Positions 38,146 to 47,617 are shown, numbered from the stretch's first letter. The stretch: 64,000 nt of DNA from Rhodovulum sp. P5 (GCF_002079305.1 NZ_CP015039.1:3457501-3521500), one strand, 5' to 3'. The notes: generated from the sequence alone by a model not told the origin. Translations and numbers: made by a program.

Positions 38146-38690
38146 GCGATCACCCGGCGCATTGCATGGCGCACCGCCCAGCCGAACAGGATCGGCGCGG
38201 GAAGCGAGAGCAGGACCCGCAAAAGCACGAATTCGGGCGGCAGAAAGCTGAGTTCCCAGATCACGGTGCGGTTGAGACCCAGCAGAACCCAACCCGACAC
38301 CAGCGCCACGCCGGCGCCAAGATCGGCCCCCGCGGCCATCAGGCCGATGGTCAGCGGGTAGGTGACCGAAGGCCCGCCGGGAAATACCGACCCGGCCAGC
38401 GCGGCGATGATCAGACCCCGCGTGCCGCTTTCGGGCCCGACAAAGCGCAGCACCTTGTCATGGGGGAGCAGGAAGGGCAGCGCGGAGGCGATCAGCACCC
38501 CCGCTGCGATCTTGGGCATCAGCATCAGGGCAAACCCCAGATCGCGGCCGAGAATGTCCCAGAACCGCTCTGCGCCTTTCAGCCACAGCACGCCAAGCCC
38601 GGAGGCGATGGCGAGCGCCAGAACGAAGAGAAACGAACCGTCGATCAGTTTTCGCCCAGCGGCCCCGGAGTCGCCGGTCTTTTCCTGCAT
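38142..38690 (-). CDS. permease half protein, N-terminal partner (182 aa)
   Basis: First of the two permease halves. The 182-residue protein starts at MQEKTGDSG (38690); the upstream frame overlaps fdsD. Hydrophobic segments begin at about residue 20 (LFVLALAIASGLGVLWL), then ALMLMPKIAAGVLIASALPFLL, a glycine-rich loop AALAGSVFPGGPSVTYPLTIG and a C-terminal pair ending LRVLLSLPAPILFGWAVRHAM. The LNRTVIWEL motif is shared with the partner. It follows fdsD by 52 bases in the same direction, so it may be co-transcribed with the formate dehydrogenase genes. Confidence 0.75.
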   Translation of the reverse strand: MQEKTGDSGAAGRKLIDGSFLFVLALAIASGLGVLWLKGAERFWDILGRDLGFALMLMPKIAAGVLIASALPFLLPHDKVLRFVGPESGTRGLIIAALAGSVFPGGPSVTYPLTIGLMAAGADLGAGVALVSGWVLLGLNRTVIWELSFLPPEFVLLRVLLSLPAPILFGWAVRHAMRRVIA

Positions 38691-38742
38691 GGCCGTCCCA
38701 TGGCACGGGCCGCGGAGTCGCGCAATACTCTGCGCGCCAGTG

Positions 38743-38964
38743 TCAGGCGGTCTGGGGTTTGCGGATCCGCGCGGCCGCCTTGACCACCCGGGGCGCAAGG
38801 TCCGGCGCCCCCTCTGCCGTCATCGACAAGAGCTGCGCGCGCATCCGCGGATCCCAGAAACTGTCGATATGCTCGGCGATGGCGGTATCGGCGTCGTCGG
38901 CGGGCAGATGGGCAAAGGCCGTTGCGATCTGGTTGGCCATGTAGATCAGTTTTTCAGGCGTCAT
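38743..38964 (-). CDS. fdsD: NAD-dependent formate dehydrogenase delta subunit
   Basis: The small FdsD subunit, 73 residues, needed for maturation or stability of the soluble formate dehydrogenase. The protein has the family core LIYMANQIATAFAHLP, HIDSFWDPRMRAQLL and a C-terminal basic helix. It overlaps the end of fdhD by 11 bases, supporting coupled translation. Last of the fds genes proper. Confidence 0.9.
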   Translation of the reverse strand: MTPEKLIYMANQIATAFAHLPADDADTAIAEHIDSFWDPRMRAQLLSMTAEGAPDLAPRVVKAAARIRKPQTA

Positions 38965-39775
38965 CCTGCAACTCCAGAAGGGCGATACGGTCGGGGTGGG
39001 TGAAGACCTCGAAGGCCGGGGGGCGGGCGCGGGCGATCAGCGCAAGTCCTGCCTCCTCGGCGGCTGACACGGCCCGCGCGGTCGGGGCCGAGACGGCGAT
39101 CAGTACCGGTGCCCCGGCCATGGCCGCCTTTTGCACAAGTTCGATCGACACGCGGGAGGTCATGACGATCGCACCGTCGCGCATCGTGCGGCCGGCCCGG
39201 GCCAGTGCCCCGATAAGCTTGTCGAGCGCGTTGTGACGCCCGACATCCTCTCGCGCCGCGACAAGACCCTCGGCCGGTGTCCAGAACCCGGCGGCATGGG
39301 TCGCATGGGTGGCGGCGTGCATGGGCTGCGCCCGGGACAGGTCCCTGACGGATTGGGCGATATGGTCAGCGCTCAACCGCATCGGGGCGCGCGACACCTT
39401 TGGTAGCGGACGCGCCGCCGCGGCAAGGCTGTCGATCCCGCACAGACCGCATCCGACCGGCCCCGCCATCAGGCGGCGCCGGTCGGTCAGCCGCGCAGCA
39501 TGGCCGGGGGACAGCCAGATGCGCAACTCCAGCCCCGTGTCATGGTCGACACGCTCGAACCCCTCAATCGCGTCGGGGGTCTGGACGATGCCCTCGCTCA
39601 ACGCGAAGCCCACCGCGAAATCGGCAAGATCCGTCGGGCTGGCCAGCATCACCGCCTGTGTCGTGCCGTCGAAGCACAGGGCCACGGGCACCTCTTCGGC
39701 CAACGGCCCCGCCTTGTCGGTGCTGCCGTGCGGCCCGACAGTCAGGGCCTTCGCCATATGCCAGCCGCCGCTCAT
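38954..39775 (-). CDS. fdhD: formate dehydrogenase accessory sulfurtransferase FdhD
   Basis: Transfers sulfur to the molybdenum cofactor of formate dehydrogenase. The 273-residue protein has the CGLCGID cysteine pair that carries the persulfide and the segments DLADFAVGFALSEGIV and REDVGRHNALDKLIGAL. ATG 39775 overlaps the fdsA stop by four bases (ATGA); ATG 39757 is an alternative. Its presence inside the operon assures supply of active cofactor. Confidence 0.94.
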   Translation of the reverse strand: MSGGWHMAKALTVGPHGSTDKAGPLAEEVPVALCFDGTTQAVMLASPTDLADFAVGFALSEGIVQTPDAIEGFERVDHDTGLELRIWLSPGHAARLTDRRRLMAGPVGCGLCGIDSLAAAARPLPKVSRAPMRLSADHIAQSVRDLSRAQPMHAATHATHAAGFWTPAEGLVAAREDVGRHNALDKLIGALARAGRTMRDGAIVMTSRVSIELVQKAAMAGAPVLIAVSAPTARAVSAAEEAGLALIARARPPAFEVFTHPDRIALLELQDDA

Positions 39776-42642
39776 TCCGCCGCCGTGTCGATGCGCCGGG
39801 CGCGCCGCGTGAATTCTGCCTGCCGCACCTGCCAGTCGGAGGGGCCGTTCGACGGGCTGACCTGTACCGCTGTGACCTTGTATTCGGGGCAGTTCGTGGC
39901 CCAGTCGGAATAGTCCGAGGTCACGACATTGGCCTGCGTCTCGGGGTGGTGGAACGTGGTATAGACGACGCCCGGATTGACCCGTTCGGTCAGCGTGGCC
40001 CGCAGCGTCGTCTCGCCCGAGCGGGAGGCGAGCCTGACCCACTCATGGTCGTTGATCCCGCGGGTTTCGGCATCGTGGGGGTGGATTTCCAGAATATCCT
40101 CCGGATGCCAGACGGTGTTGTCCGTTCGCCGGGTCTGGGCGCCGACATTGTACTGGCTGAGAATGCGGCCCGTGGTCAGCAACAGCGGGAAGCGTGGGCC
40201 GGTACGCTCATCCGTGGGCACATAGTCGGTAACGACGAACAGCCCCTTGCCGCGGACGAAGCCATCCTCGTGCATCACCGGCGTGCCCTGTGGCGAGGCG
40301 TCATTGCAGGGCCACTGAACCGATCCTTCCCGATCCAGCAGATCATAGGTCACACCCCCGAAGGCCGGGGTGGTTGCCGCGATCTCTGCCATGATCTCGG
40401 ACGGGTGGGCATAGGCCCAGTCCGCGCCCATCGCCTGCGCCAGACCTTGCGTGACCTCCCAATCGGCCAGCCCGTTACTGGGCGCCATCACCCGTCGCAC
40501 GCGGTTCAGGCGGCGTTCGGCATTGGTGAAGGTTCCATCCTTTTCAAGGAAGGTAGAGCCGGGCAAGAACACATGCGCATAACTCGCCGTCTCGTTCAGG
40601 AACAGGTCGTGGACGATGACGCAGTCCATCGCGGCCAGCCCTGCGGCCACATGCTTGGTGTCCGGATCCGATTGCAGGATGTCCTCCCCCTGAATGTAGA
40701 TGCCGCGGAAACTGCCATCGACGGCAGCGTCCAGCATGTTGGGGATGCGCAGGCCCGGTTCGTCCGACAGCGTCGTGCCCCAGACCTTTTCAAAGGTTGC
40801 GCGGGCCTCTGCGTCATGCACATGGCGATAGCCCGGCAACTCGTGCGGGAACGATCCCATGTCGCAGGAACCCTGCACATTGTTCTGGCCGCGCAGCGGG
40901 TTCACCCCCACCCCCGGGCGCCCGATATTGCCCGTCGCCATGGCAAGGTTCGCAATCGCCATCACGGTGGTGGAGCCCTGGCTGTGCTCCGTCACGCCCA
41001 GCCCGTAATAGATCGCAGCATTGCCCCCGGTGGCATACAGGCGCGCGGCCTGGCGCACCTCGTCGGCCGGGACGCCGGTCAGATGCTCGGTGGCCTCGGG
41101 GCTGACCCGGTCCTCCGACACGAAATTCGCCCAGTCGGCATAGGCGTCCAGATCGCAGCGTTCCCGGATGAAGGCGTCATCGGTCAACCCCTCGGTGACG
41201 ATAACATGGGCCATCGCGGTCAGCAGCGCGACATTGGTACCGGGGCGGAGCGCCAGATGATGCGCGGCAGCGACATGTGGACCTTTCACAAGATCGATCC
41301 GCCGGGGATCTGCGACGATCAGCTTGGCGCCCTGCCGCAGGCGCTTCTTCAACCGGCTGCCAAAGACCGGGTGCCCGTCGGTCGGGTTCGCCCCGATCAC
41401 CAGCACCACGTCGGTGTGTTCCACACTGTCGAAGTCCTGCGTTCCGGCAGAGGTGCCGAAGGTTGTCTTCAACCCATAGCCCGTCGGCGAATGGCAGACC
41501 CGCGCGCAGGTGTCGACATTGTTGGTGCCAAAGACCTGCCGGATCAGCTTTTGCACGAGGAAGGTTTCCTCGTTCGTGCAGCGTGACGATGTGATGCCGC
41601 CGATGGCGCCGGGGCCGTGCTCGGCCCTGATCTTGTTCAGCCGGTCCGCGGCAAAGCGGAAAGCTTCCTCCCAACTGGCCTCGCGCCACGGGTCCTGTAT
41701 GGTCTCGCGGATCAGCGGGGTCGTGATGCGGTCGGGATGGTTGGCATAGCCCCATGCAAACCGGCCCTTGACGCAGCTATGGCCGCGGTTCGCCTTGCCG
41801 TCCTTCCACGGTACCATGCGGATCAGCCGGTCGCCCTGCATCTCTGCCCGGAAGCTGCATCCCACGCCGCAATACGCGCAGGTGGTGACCACAGCGTGGT
41901 CGGGGGTGCCGTGCTCGATCACCGCGTTTTCCTGTAGCGTGGCGGTCGGGCAGGCCTGCACGCAGGCGCCGCAACTGACGCAATCCGACGACAGGAAATT
42001 GGCGGCGCCGGTCGATATGCGCGCCTCGAACCCACGCCCCTCCACCGTCAGGGCGAAGGTGCCCTGAACCTCTTCGCAGGCACGCACGCAGCGATAGCAG
42101 GCGATGCATTTCGCAGGGTCATAGGTGAAATAGGGGTTCGTCTGGTCCTTGGCGATATAGCGCGGGTTCGCCTCGCCATTCTGGCGGGTCTCGAAATGGT
42201 TGGCGCCGGGGGTATAGCGGACCTCGCGCAGGCCGACGGCGCCCGCCATGTCCTGCAACTGGCAATCGCCATTCGCCGCGCAGGTCAGGCAGTCAAGCGG
42301 GTGGTCGGAGATATAAAGCTCCATCACCCCGCGCCGCAGGCGGGAGAGCTTGTCGGTCTGGGTGCGAACCTCCATCCCCTCGGCGGCGGGCGTGGTGCAG
42401 GAGGCGGGCGTCCCCCGCCGCCCCTCGATCTCCACCATGCACAGCCGGCAGGAGCCGATGGGCTCCACGCTGTCGGTGGCGCAAAGCTTGGGGATCTCGA
42501 TCCCCGCCTCAGCCGCGGCCCGCATGACAGAGGTGCCCTCGGCCACGGTGACACGCTGGCCGTCGATGGTCAGGGTGACGGTCTTGTCCGACTGGCGCAG
42601 GGGGGTGCCGAAATCGGGGTCGGGAATGATGAAGTCTTTCAT
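39772..42642 (-). CDS. fdsA: NAD-dependent formate dehydrogenase alpha subunit (molybdopterin enzyme)
   Basis: Catalytic subunit of FdsABG, oxidising formate to CO2, 956 residues. N-terminal [2Fe-2S] domain with Cys54, Cys65, Cys68 and Cys82, the His/Cys cluster with His114, Cys118, Cys121 and Cys127, two [4Fe-4S] ferredoxin sites (CIACYRCVRAC and CVSCGACVQAC), and the catalytic domain with CAYCGVGC (255-262) and Cys290. The molybdenum-ligand cysteine is Cys383 in RVCHSPTGYG; it is Cys, not selenocysteine. ATG 42642 follows GGAGGCCCTGAA. The electrons go through FdsB and FdsG to NAD. Confidence 0.96.
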   Translation of the reverse strand: MKDFIIPDPDFGTPLRQSDKTVTLTIDGQRVTVAEGTSVMRAAAEAGIEIPKLCATDSVEPIGSCRLCMVEIEGRRGTPASCTTPAAEGMEVRTQTDKLSRLRRGVMELYISDHPLDCLTCAANGDCQLQDMAGAVGLREVRYTPGANHFETRQNGEANPRYIAKDQTNPYFTYDPAKCIACYRCVRACEEVQGTFALTVEGRGFEARISTGAANFLSSDCVSCGACVQACPTATLQENAVIEHGTPDHAVVTTCAYCGVGCSFRAEMQGDRLIRMVPWKDGKANRGHSCVKGRFAWGYANHPDRITTPLIRETIQDPWREASWEEAFRFAADRLNKIRAEHGPGAIGGITSSRCTNEETFLVQKLIRQVFGTNNVDTCARVCHSPTGYGLKTTFGTSAGTQDFDSVEHTDVVLVIGANPTDGHPVFGSRLKKRLRQGAKLIVADPRRIDLVKGPHVAAAHHLALRPGTNVALLTAMAHVIVTEGLTDDAFIRERCDLDAYADWANFVSEDRVSPEATEHLTGVPADEVRQAARLYATGGNAAIYYGLGVTEHSQGSTTVMAIANLAMATGNIGRPGVGVNPLRGQNNVQGSCDMGSFPHELPGYRHVHDAEARATFEKVWGTTLSDEPGLRIPNMLDAAVDGSFRGIYIQGEDILQSDPDTKHVAAGLAAMDCVIVHDLFLNETASYAHVFLPGSTFLEKDGTFTNAERRLNRVRRVMAPSNGLADWEVTQGLAQAMGADWAYAHPSEIMAEIAATTPAFGGVTYDLLDREGSVQWPCNDASPQGTPVMHEDGFVRGKGLFVVTDYVPTDERTGPRFPLLLTTGRILSQYNVGAQTRRTDNTVWHPEDILEIHPHDAETRGINDHEWVRLASRSGETTLRATLTERVNPGVVYTTFHHPETQANVVTSDYSDWATNCPEYKVTAVQVSPSNGPSDWQVRQAEFTRRARRIDTAAE

Positions 42643-42721
42643 TTCAGGGCCTCCATCTCGGGGACGTTTGGGCACTGCTTGTCGTGAAGCCGGGCCAGGC
42701 GGTTGCGGCGGGGTGTGATCA

Positions 42722-44236
42722 TCATTCCGCGGCCGCCTTCTGGCGCGCGAAATCCTCGGGGAAGTATTTCAGCGCACTTTCGACGGGGTAGGGCGTGAAG
42801 CCGCCCAGGGCGCAGAGCGACCCGTCCCGCATCGTTTCACACAGATCGGCAAGCAGGGCGGGAGCCGCGGGGTCGCCCGCCAGTATCCGGTCCACCGTCT
42901 CCATGCCCCGGACGGCGCCAATTCTGCACGGTGTGCAGGTGCCGCAGCTTTCCACGGCGCAGAATTCGAACGCGAACCGTGCCAGCGCGCCCATATCCGC
43001 GGTGTCGTCGAAAACGACGAGCCCCGCATGGCCCAGCAGGCCGCCGGCGCTGTCACATTCTTCGTATCCAAGGGGGGTGTCGAACAGCTCCGGCGGGAAG
43101 TAGGCGCCCAGCGGCCCGCCGATTTGCACTGCCTTCACCGGATGCCCGGAGGCCGTGCCGCCGCACAGATCCTCAACCAGTTCCCGGATGGTCATGCCGA
43201 AGGCGACCTCGAACAGGCCACCGCGTTTCACGTTGCCGGCCACCTGCAGGGGAATCGTTCCCCGCGACCGGCCGAGGCCGAGCGCCTTGTAATGGTCTGC
43301 TCCCTTGGCCATGACCACAGGAACGGAGGCCAGAGTGATGACGTTGTTCACCACCGTTGGCCGCCCCATGAAACCGTGATGGGCAGGCAGGGGCGGTTTG
43401 GCGCGCACGGTGCCGCGCTTGCCCTCCAGCGAATTCAAGAGCGCGGTTTCCTCGCCACAGACATAGGCGCCGGCCCCCACCCGCAACTCGATGCGAAAGC
43501 CGTCCGCGGCAAGCTCTGTCTCTTGCGCAATCGCGATGGCACGCCGCATGGTGTAGATGGCGTGGGGGTATTCGGATCGCAGGTAGATGTAGCCTCGGTC
43601 GGCACCGACGGAGCGGCCCGCGATGGCCATCCCCTCGATCAGGCAGAACGGGTCGCCCTCGATCAGCATGCGGTCGGCAAAGGTACCGCTGTCGCCCTCA
43701 TCGGCATTGCAGACGATGGCCTTCTTCGGCCCTTCGGCCTCCAGCACGGTGCGCCACTTGATGCCGGTGGGAAAGCCCGCGCCGCCCCGGCCGCGCAGGC
43801 CGGACTCGGTCACTTCGGTCACGATCTCCTCGGGCGTCATCTGCCGCGACCGTTCCAGACCGGCCCAACCGCCATGCGCGCGATAGGCGTCGATGTCCAA
43901 CGGATCGGTCCGCCCGCAGCGCGCGAAGGTCAGCCGGGTCTGGCGGGCGAGGAACGGGATCTCCTCCACCGGGCCCAGCGCCTTGGGGTGGTCGCCGAAA
44001 TCGCCGTCAAACAGGGCCGGGATGTCCGCGGTCGTCAGCGGGCCAAAGCCATAGCGGATGCCATCGCGCTCGATCTCCAGAAGCGGTTCCAGCCAGATCA
44101 TCCCGCGGCTGCCCGTGCGGGTCAGGTCCAGCGGGGTTCCCCGGTCATGCGCCTCGGAGGTCAGCGCCGCGACAACCTCATCGGCGCCCAGGGCCAGCGC
44201 CGCGGCATCGCAGGGTAGGTACAGCGAAAGGCTCAT
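42722..44236 (-). CDS. fdsB: NAD-dependent formate dehydrogenase beta subunit (diaphorase)
   Basis: NuoF-like FMN/NAD subunit, 504 residues. The FMN/NADH-binding block is GLRGRGGAGFPTGIKWRTVL and KKAIVCNADEGDSGTFADR; the [4Fe-4S] site is ESCGTCTPCRIGAVRGM near the C-terminus. The N-terminal about 100 residues form an extra domain before the NuoF core, as in other Fds/Hox diaphorases. ATG overlaps the fdsG stop by four bases. It transfers electrons from the iron-sulfur chain to NAD. Confidence 0.95.
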   Translation of the reverse strand: MSLSLYLPCDAAALALGADEVVAALTSEAHDRGTPLDLTRTGSRGMIWLEPLLEIERDGIRYGFGPLTTADIPALFDGDFGDHPKALGPVEEIPFLARQTRLTFARCGRTDPLDIDAYRAHGGWAGLERSRQMTPEEIVTEVTESGLRGRGGAGFPTGIKWRTVLEAEGPKKAIVCNADEGDSGTFADRMLIEGDPFCLIEGMAIAGRSVGADRGYIYLRSEYPHAIYTMRRAIAIAQETELAADGFRIELRVGAGAYVCGEETALLNSLEGKRGTVRAKPPLPAHHGFMGRPTVVNNVITLASVPVVMAKGADHYKALGLGRSRGTIPLQVAGNVKRGGLFEVAFGMTIRELVEDLCGGTASGHPVKAVQIGGPLGAYFPPELFDTPLGYEECDSAGGLLGHAGLVVFDDTADMGALARFAFEFCAVESCGTCTPCRIGAVRGMETVDRILAGDPAAPALLADLCETMRDGSLCALGGFTPYPVESALKYFPEDFARQKAAAE

Positions 44237-44700
44237 GTCGCGGACTCCGCGACCATGGTCAGCAGCCGGTCGGCGGTGGCCCGGCCCACCGGCGTGTCAT
44301 CGACCAGTGCGGCTGGCGCACAGGCGCAAAGGCCTAGGCAGTAGGCCGGTTCCAGCGTAACGGCCCCGTCCGTCGTGGTGCCTTCCCAGTCGATGCCCAG
44401 CCGGGCGCGCAAGGTGTCGCCCAATGCCGCCGCCCCCATCGCCTGACAGGCCTCGGCCCGGCAGACACGGAGCCTCCGCTTGCCTGTCGGGTGGTCGTGG
44501 AAATCGGTGTAGAAGCTGATGACACCGCGGATTTCGGCGGCACTCAGGCAAAGCGCGTCAGCCAGCACCGGAACGGCGGCGTCCGGAATGTGCCGAAAGT
44601 CTTCCTGGATAGCATGCAGAACGGGCAGCAGCGCCCCTTCGATATCTGCATGACATGCCACGATCTCTCGCACGCGCTGTGCGATGTCAGGCCCAGTCAT
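44233..44700 (-). CDS. fdsG: NAD-dependent formate dehydrogenase gamma subunit
   Basis: NuoE-like [2Fe-2S] subunit, 155 residues. The cluster cysteines are CRAEAC and CLGLCACAP, the C-x4-C and C-x3-C arrangement of the NuoE/HoxE/FdsG family. The N-terminal helical region (residues 10-60) contains IQEDFRHIPDAAVPVLADAL, as usual. First of the fdsG-B-A-fdhD-fdsD operon; 83 bases separate it from the LysR gene upstream. Confidence 0.95.
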   Translation of the reverse strand: MTGPDIAQRVREIVACHADIEGALLPVLHAIQEDFRHIPDAAVPVLADALCLSAAEIRGVISFYTDFHDHPTGKRRLRVCRAEACQAMGAAALGDTLRARLGIDWEGTTTDGAVTLEPAYCLGLCACAPAALVDDTPVGRATADRLLTMVAESAT

Positions 44701-44772
44701 GGCGTTCCTCCCCTTTTACGAGAGTGTGCCAAGCCGGGTGCGGTGCAATCAATGGCCGCGTTTCGTGGGCCG

Positions 44773-44787
44773 ATAGGGATTTTCTAT
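44773..44787. promoter_or_regulatory. candidate LysR operator upstream of fdsG
   Basis: ATAGGGATTTTCTAT has the symmetrical form ATAG-N7-CTAT (LysR-type, containing T-N11-A). It lies 73 bases upstream of the fdsG start and overlaps the last four bases of the LysR gene. This placement suits control of fds by that regulator. Confidence 0.45.
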
Positions 44788-45668
44788 TGAAGCTCGGCGC
44801 GTCTTCCCGCGTCCAGCAGTGCCTCCAGAACCGGGGTGCGCGGCTCCCGGTGCGGGGCGATCAGGCCGACGGCGTGGGCCGCCACGGGGGCAACAAGCGG
44901 AATGGCCACCAGACCGCCGCCTTCGAGGAAGGGAGAGGCACTGCGCCGTGGCAGGATCGTGGCCCAGCCGCCGGACTGGACATGGGCGATCAGCGTTATG
45001 ATCGAATTCGATTCCAGCCCGGGTGCGGCCGCCGTGCCCGCCTCTGCCATGTGGCGGTCCACGATCCGGCGGTTCTGCATGTCAGGGGTCAGAAGCGCCA
45101 GCCGTTCGCCCGCGGCCTCCGCCCAGCCGATGGAGGCGTGGCCCGCCTTGGCATGGTCGGCGCGCAGGATCAGGTTGTAGTGCTCGGTAAAAAGCGGCAG
45201 GGCCGTGACCCGGCCCAAGGGTTCGTTGTCGAGATAGGTGATCCCCGCATCGATCTGCATATCGTCCAGCATCTGCAGGATCTCGACCGAATTGCGCGAC
45301 AGAACCGTGACCCGCAGCCGGGGATGGCGCGACGTCAGCGGGTCGGTCAGCGTGCTGACCGCGGCCAGCGCGGTCGGGATCGTGGCAATCCGCAGATCGC
45401 CCGAAAGCCCCTCCTTCACCGCGCGCATTTCCTCGCGCAGGGCGCGGGCGTCGCCGACGATCCGGCGCGCCCGTTCCAGAACCCGCGCACCTTCCGGTGT
45501 CAGTCCGCCAAAGCGCGACCCGCGCCAAACCAGCATCACGCCCAACTGGTCCTCAAGCTGCTTGATGGCGGCCGACAGCGTCGGCTGCGTGACGCCGCAG
45601 GCCTCGGCCGCGCGGCCGAAATGCTGTTCGCGGGCCAGCGCGATAAACATCTCCAGCTTGTCGATCAT
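44784..45668 (-). CDS. LysR family regulator, probable regulator of fds
   Basis: A 294-residue LysR protein. The helix-turn-helix is in MFIALAREQHFGRAAEACGV and TQPTLSAAIKQLEDQLGVML; the effector domain carries LRIATIPTALAAV and DAGITYLDNEPLG. The start is MIDKLEMF at 45668; a few residues upstream belong to the longer frame. It is transcribed in the same direction as fdsG, and a LysR-type palindrome lies between them. FdsR in other bacteria has the same role, so this is a reasonable but unproven assignment. Confidence 0.85.
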   Translation of the reverse strand: MIDKLEMFIALAREQHFGRAAEACGVTQPTLSAAIKQLEDQLGVMLVWRGSRFGGLTPEGARVLERARRIVGDARALREEMRAVKEGLSGDLRIATIPTALAAVSTLTDPLTSRHPRLRVTVLSRNSVEILQMLDDMQIDAGITYLDNEPLGRVTALPLFTEHYNLILRADHAKAGHASIGWAEAAGERLALLTPDMQNRRIVDRHMAEAGTAAAPGLESNSIITLIAHVQSGGWATILPRRSASPFLEGGGLVAIPLVAPVAAHAVGLIAPHREPRTPVLEALLDAGRRAELQ

Positions 45669-45871
45669 GCCTTCTCCCCCGCTGGTCACAGAGTGACCCG
45701 AATGCCGGGGACATCACAACATCCAAGTCGGTCCCGTGCCGACATCCACCGATTTTTAGGGGATTTGCAGCAAACCGCTTGAAAAAACGGTGCCGACCCG
45801 TTCTTTGGGGGCACGAAAATCCGCGCAGGCGGGCGACCGTCTGCCACATCTCATAGCCGAGGAGCCCCGCG

Positions 45872-47617
45872 ATGCGCCGGGACAAGGACGAGAACGAACT
45901 GTCACTCGCAAAGGCCAAGAGCCGCGGCCTGCTGGGCTGGGTGGCGCTGTTCAGCATCTTCACCAACCTGCTGATGCTGACCGGCCCGCTGTTCATGCTG
46001 CAGGTGTACGACCGGGTGCTGGGGTCCAAGTCGGAAGAAACGCTGGTAGCGCTGGCGCTCCTCGTCGGCTCTCTCTACTTCCTCTACTGGCTGCTGGAAT
46101 TCGCGCGCGGCCGGGTCATGGCCCGGATCGGCGCGCGCCTGCAGGCGACCTTCAACCGGCGGGTTTTCACCGCGGTGATCGAGCGGGCGGCGCTGCGCGG
46201 CGGACAGGGCCCCGGGGCGGCTGCGATGCAGGATCTGGACTCGGTGCGCAACATCTTCGCCTCGCCCGTGCTGCTGTCGTTGCTCGACATGCCGTGGACG
46301 CCGTTCTTTCTTGTGGCGATCTTCGTCTTCCATCCGCTTCTGGGCTGGGTTGCCTTGGCCGGCGGCGGTCTTCTGATCGTTGTCACCTTCGTCAACCGCA
46401 TTGTCACGAAACGTGCGCTGGACGGGGCGCAGGGTCTTTCCGTCCGTTCCCAGCGGCTGGCACGGCAGGCGGAAGAGGGCGGTGCGCTGGTCTGGTCGCA
46501 GGGTATGGCGCCGGTCATGGCCGAACGCTGGGCCCGCCTGCAGGAAGAGTACAGTGCGGCCGGTTTGGGCGCGAACGACCGCAGCGGCACGTTCAGCGCA
46601 TTTTCCAAGGCGTTCCGGCTGTTCCTGCAATCGGCGATGCTGGCGGTGGGCGCGTGGCTCGTGTTGCAGCACGAAATGACGGCGGGGGCGATGATCGCCG
46701 CGTCGATCCTCATGGGCCGGGCGCTTGCCCCGATCGAGCAGGTGCTGGGCCAATGGCAGAACATTCAACGCGCGCGCTCTGGCTGGAGCGCTCTGCATGA
46801 GTTCCTGAACGCGGTGCCCGCCCCGCGCGCTCCCACGGAACTGCCGGCGCCCGAGGCGCGGCTTTCCATTTCCAACATTGGCCTGCGTGGCGCGCCGGGG
46901 GCGCCGCCGATCCTGCAGGGTATCAATTTCGAGGTCGCGCCGGGCGATGCGCTGGGCATCATCGGGAAAAGCGGTGCCGGCAAGACCAGCCTTGCCCGCG
47001 TGATCCAGGGCCTGATGGCGCCGACGACCGGTGAAGTACGGCTGGCGGGCGCCACGCTCGACCAGTACGGGCCCGAACGGCTGGGCCGGTATATCGGATG
47101 CCTGCCGCAGGAGGTTCGGTTCTTCGACGGGACGGTGGCGGAAAACATCGCGCATATGGCGCTGGAGCCCGACGCCAAGCGGGTGGTGGAGGCTGCGCGG
47201 CTTGCGCGCGTCCACGAAATCGTTCTCCGCCTGCCCAAGGGCTATGACACGGTCCTGAGCGAAGGCAGCAGCATGTTGTCGGGTGGTCAGCGGCAGCGGC
47301 TTGCCCTTGCGCGGGCGCTTTATCACGATCCGGTTCTTCTGGTTCTGGACGAGCCGAACTCGGCGCTGGATGCCGATGGCTCGGACGCACTGAACGCGGT
47401 TGTCAGCGACATGAAGAAGAAGGGCAAATCGGTCTTGATCATGACCCACCGACCGACCGCCATCGCGGTTTGCGACAGGCTGCTTGTGATCGACGGCGGA
47501 CAGCAAAAGGCGCTGGGCCCGCGGGACGAGGTGATCAAGGCGATCATGCGCAATGCCTCTGACGTGCAGCGGACTGTCGGATCGGTGCGCGGAACCGTTC
47601 AGGGGGCCAAGGCATGA
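45872..47617 (+). CDS. type I secretion system permease/ATPase
   Basis: PrtD/HlyB-type ABC transporter, 581 residues. Membrane domain with six segments within about 20-300 and a C-terminal ATPase domain: Walker A IIGKSGAGKTS, Q loop near GCLPQEVRFFDG, signature LSGGQRQRLALARAL, Walker B VLLVLDEPNSALD and H loop MTHRPTA. There is no N-terminal C39 peptidase domain, so this is the type that exports RTX-like proteins with C-terminal signals. Its stop overlaps the HlyD gene start (ATGA). No outer-membrane TolC gene and no RTX-repeat substrate are visible. Confidence 0.93.
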   Translation: MRRDKDENELSLAKAKSRGLLGWVALFSIFTNLLMLTGPLFMLQVYDRVLGSKSEETLVALALLVGSLYFLYWLLEFARGRVMARIGARLQATFNRRVFTAVIERAALRGGQGPGAAAMQDLDSVRNIFASPVLLSLLDMPWTPFFLVAIFVFHPLLGWVALAGGGLLIVVTFVNRIVTKRALDGAQGLSVRSQRLARQAEEGGALVWSQGMAPVMAERWARLQEEYSAAGLGANDRSGTFSAFSKAFRLFLQSAMLAVGAWLVLQHEMTAGAMIAASILMGRALAPIEQVLGQWQNIQRARSGWSALHEFLNAVPAPRAPTELPAPEARLSISNIGLRGAPGAPPILQGINFEVAPGDALGIIGKSGAGKTSLARVIQGLMAPTTGEVRLAGATLDQYGPERLGRYIGCLPQEVRFFDGTVAENIAHMALEPDAKRVVEAARLARVHEIVLRLPKGYDTVLSEGSSMLSGGQRQRLALARALYHDPVLLVLDEPNSALDADGSDALNAVVSDMKKKGKSVLIMTHRPTAIAVCDRLLVIDGGQQKALGPRDEVIKAIMRNASDVQRTVGSVRGTVQGAKA

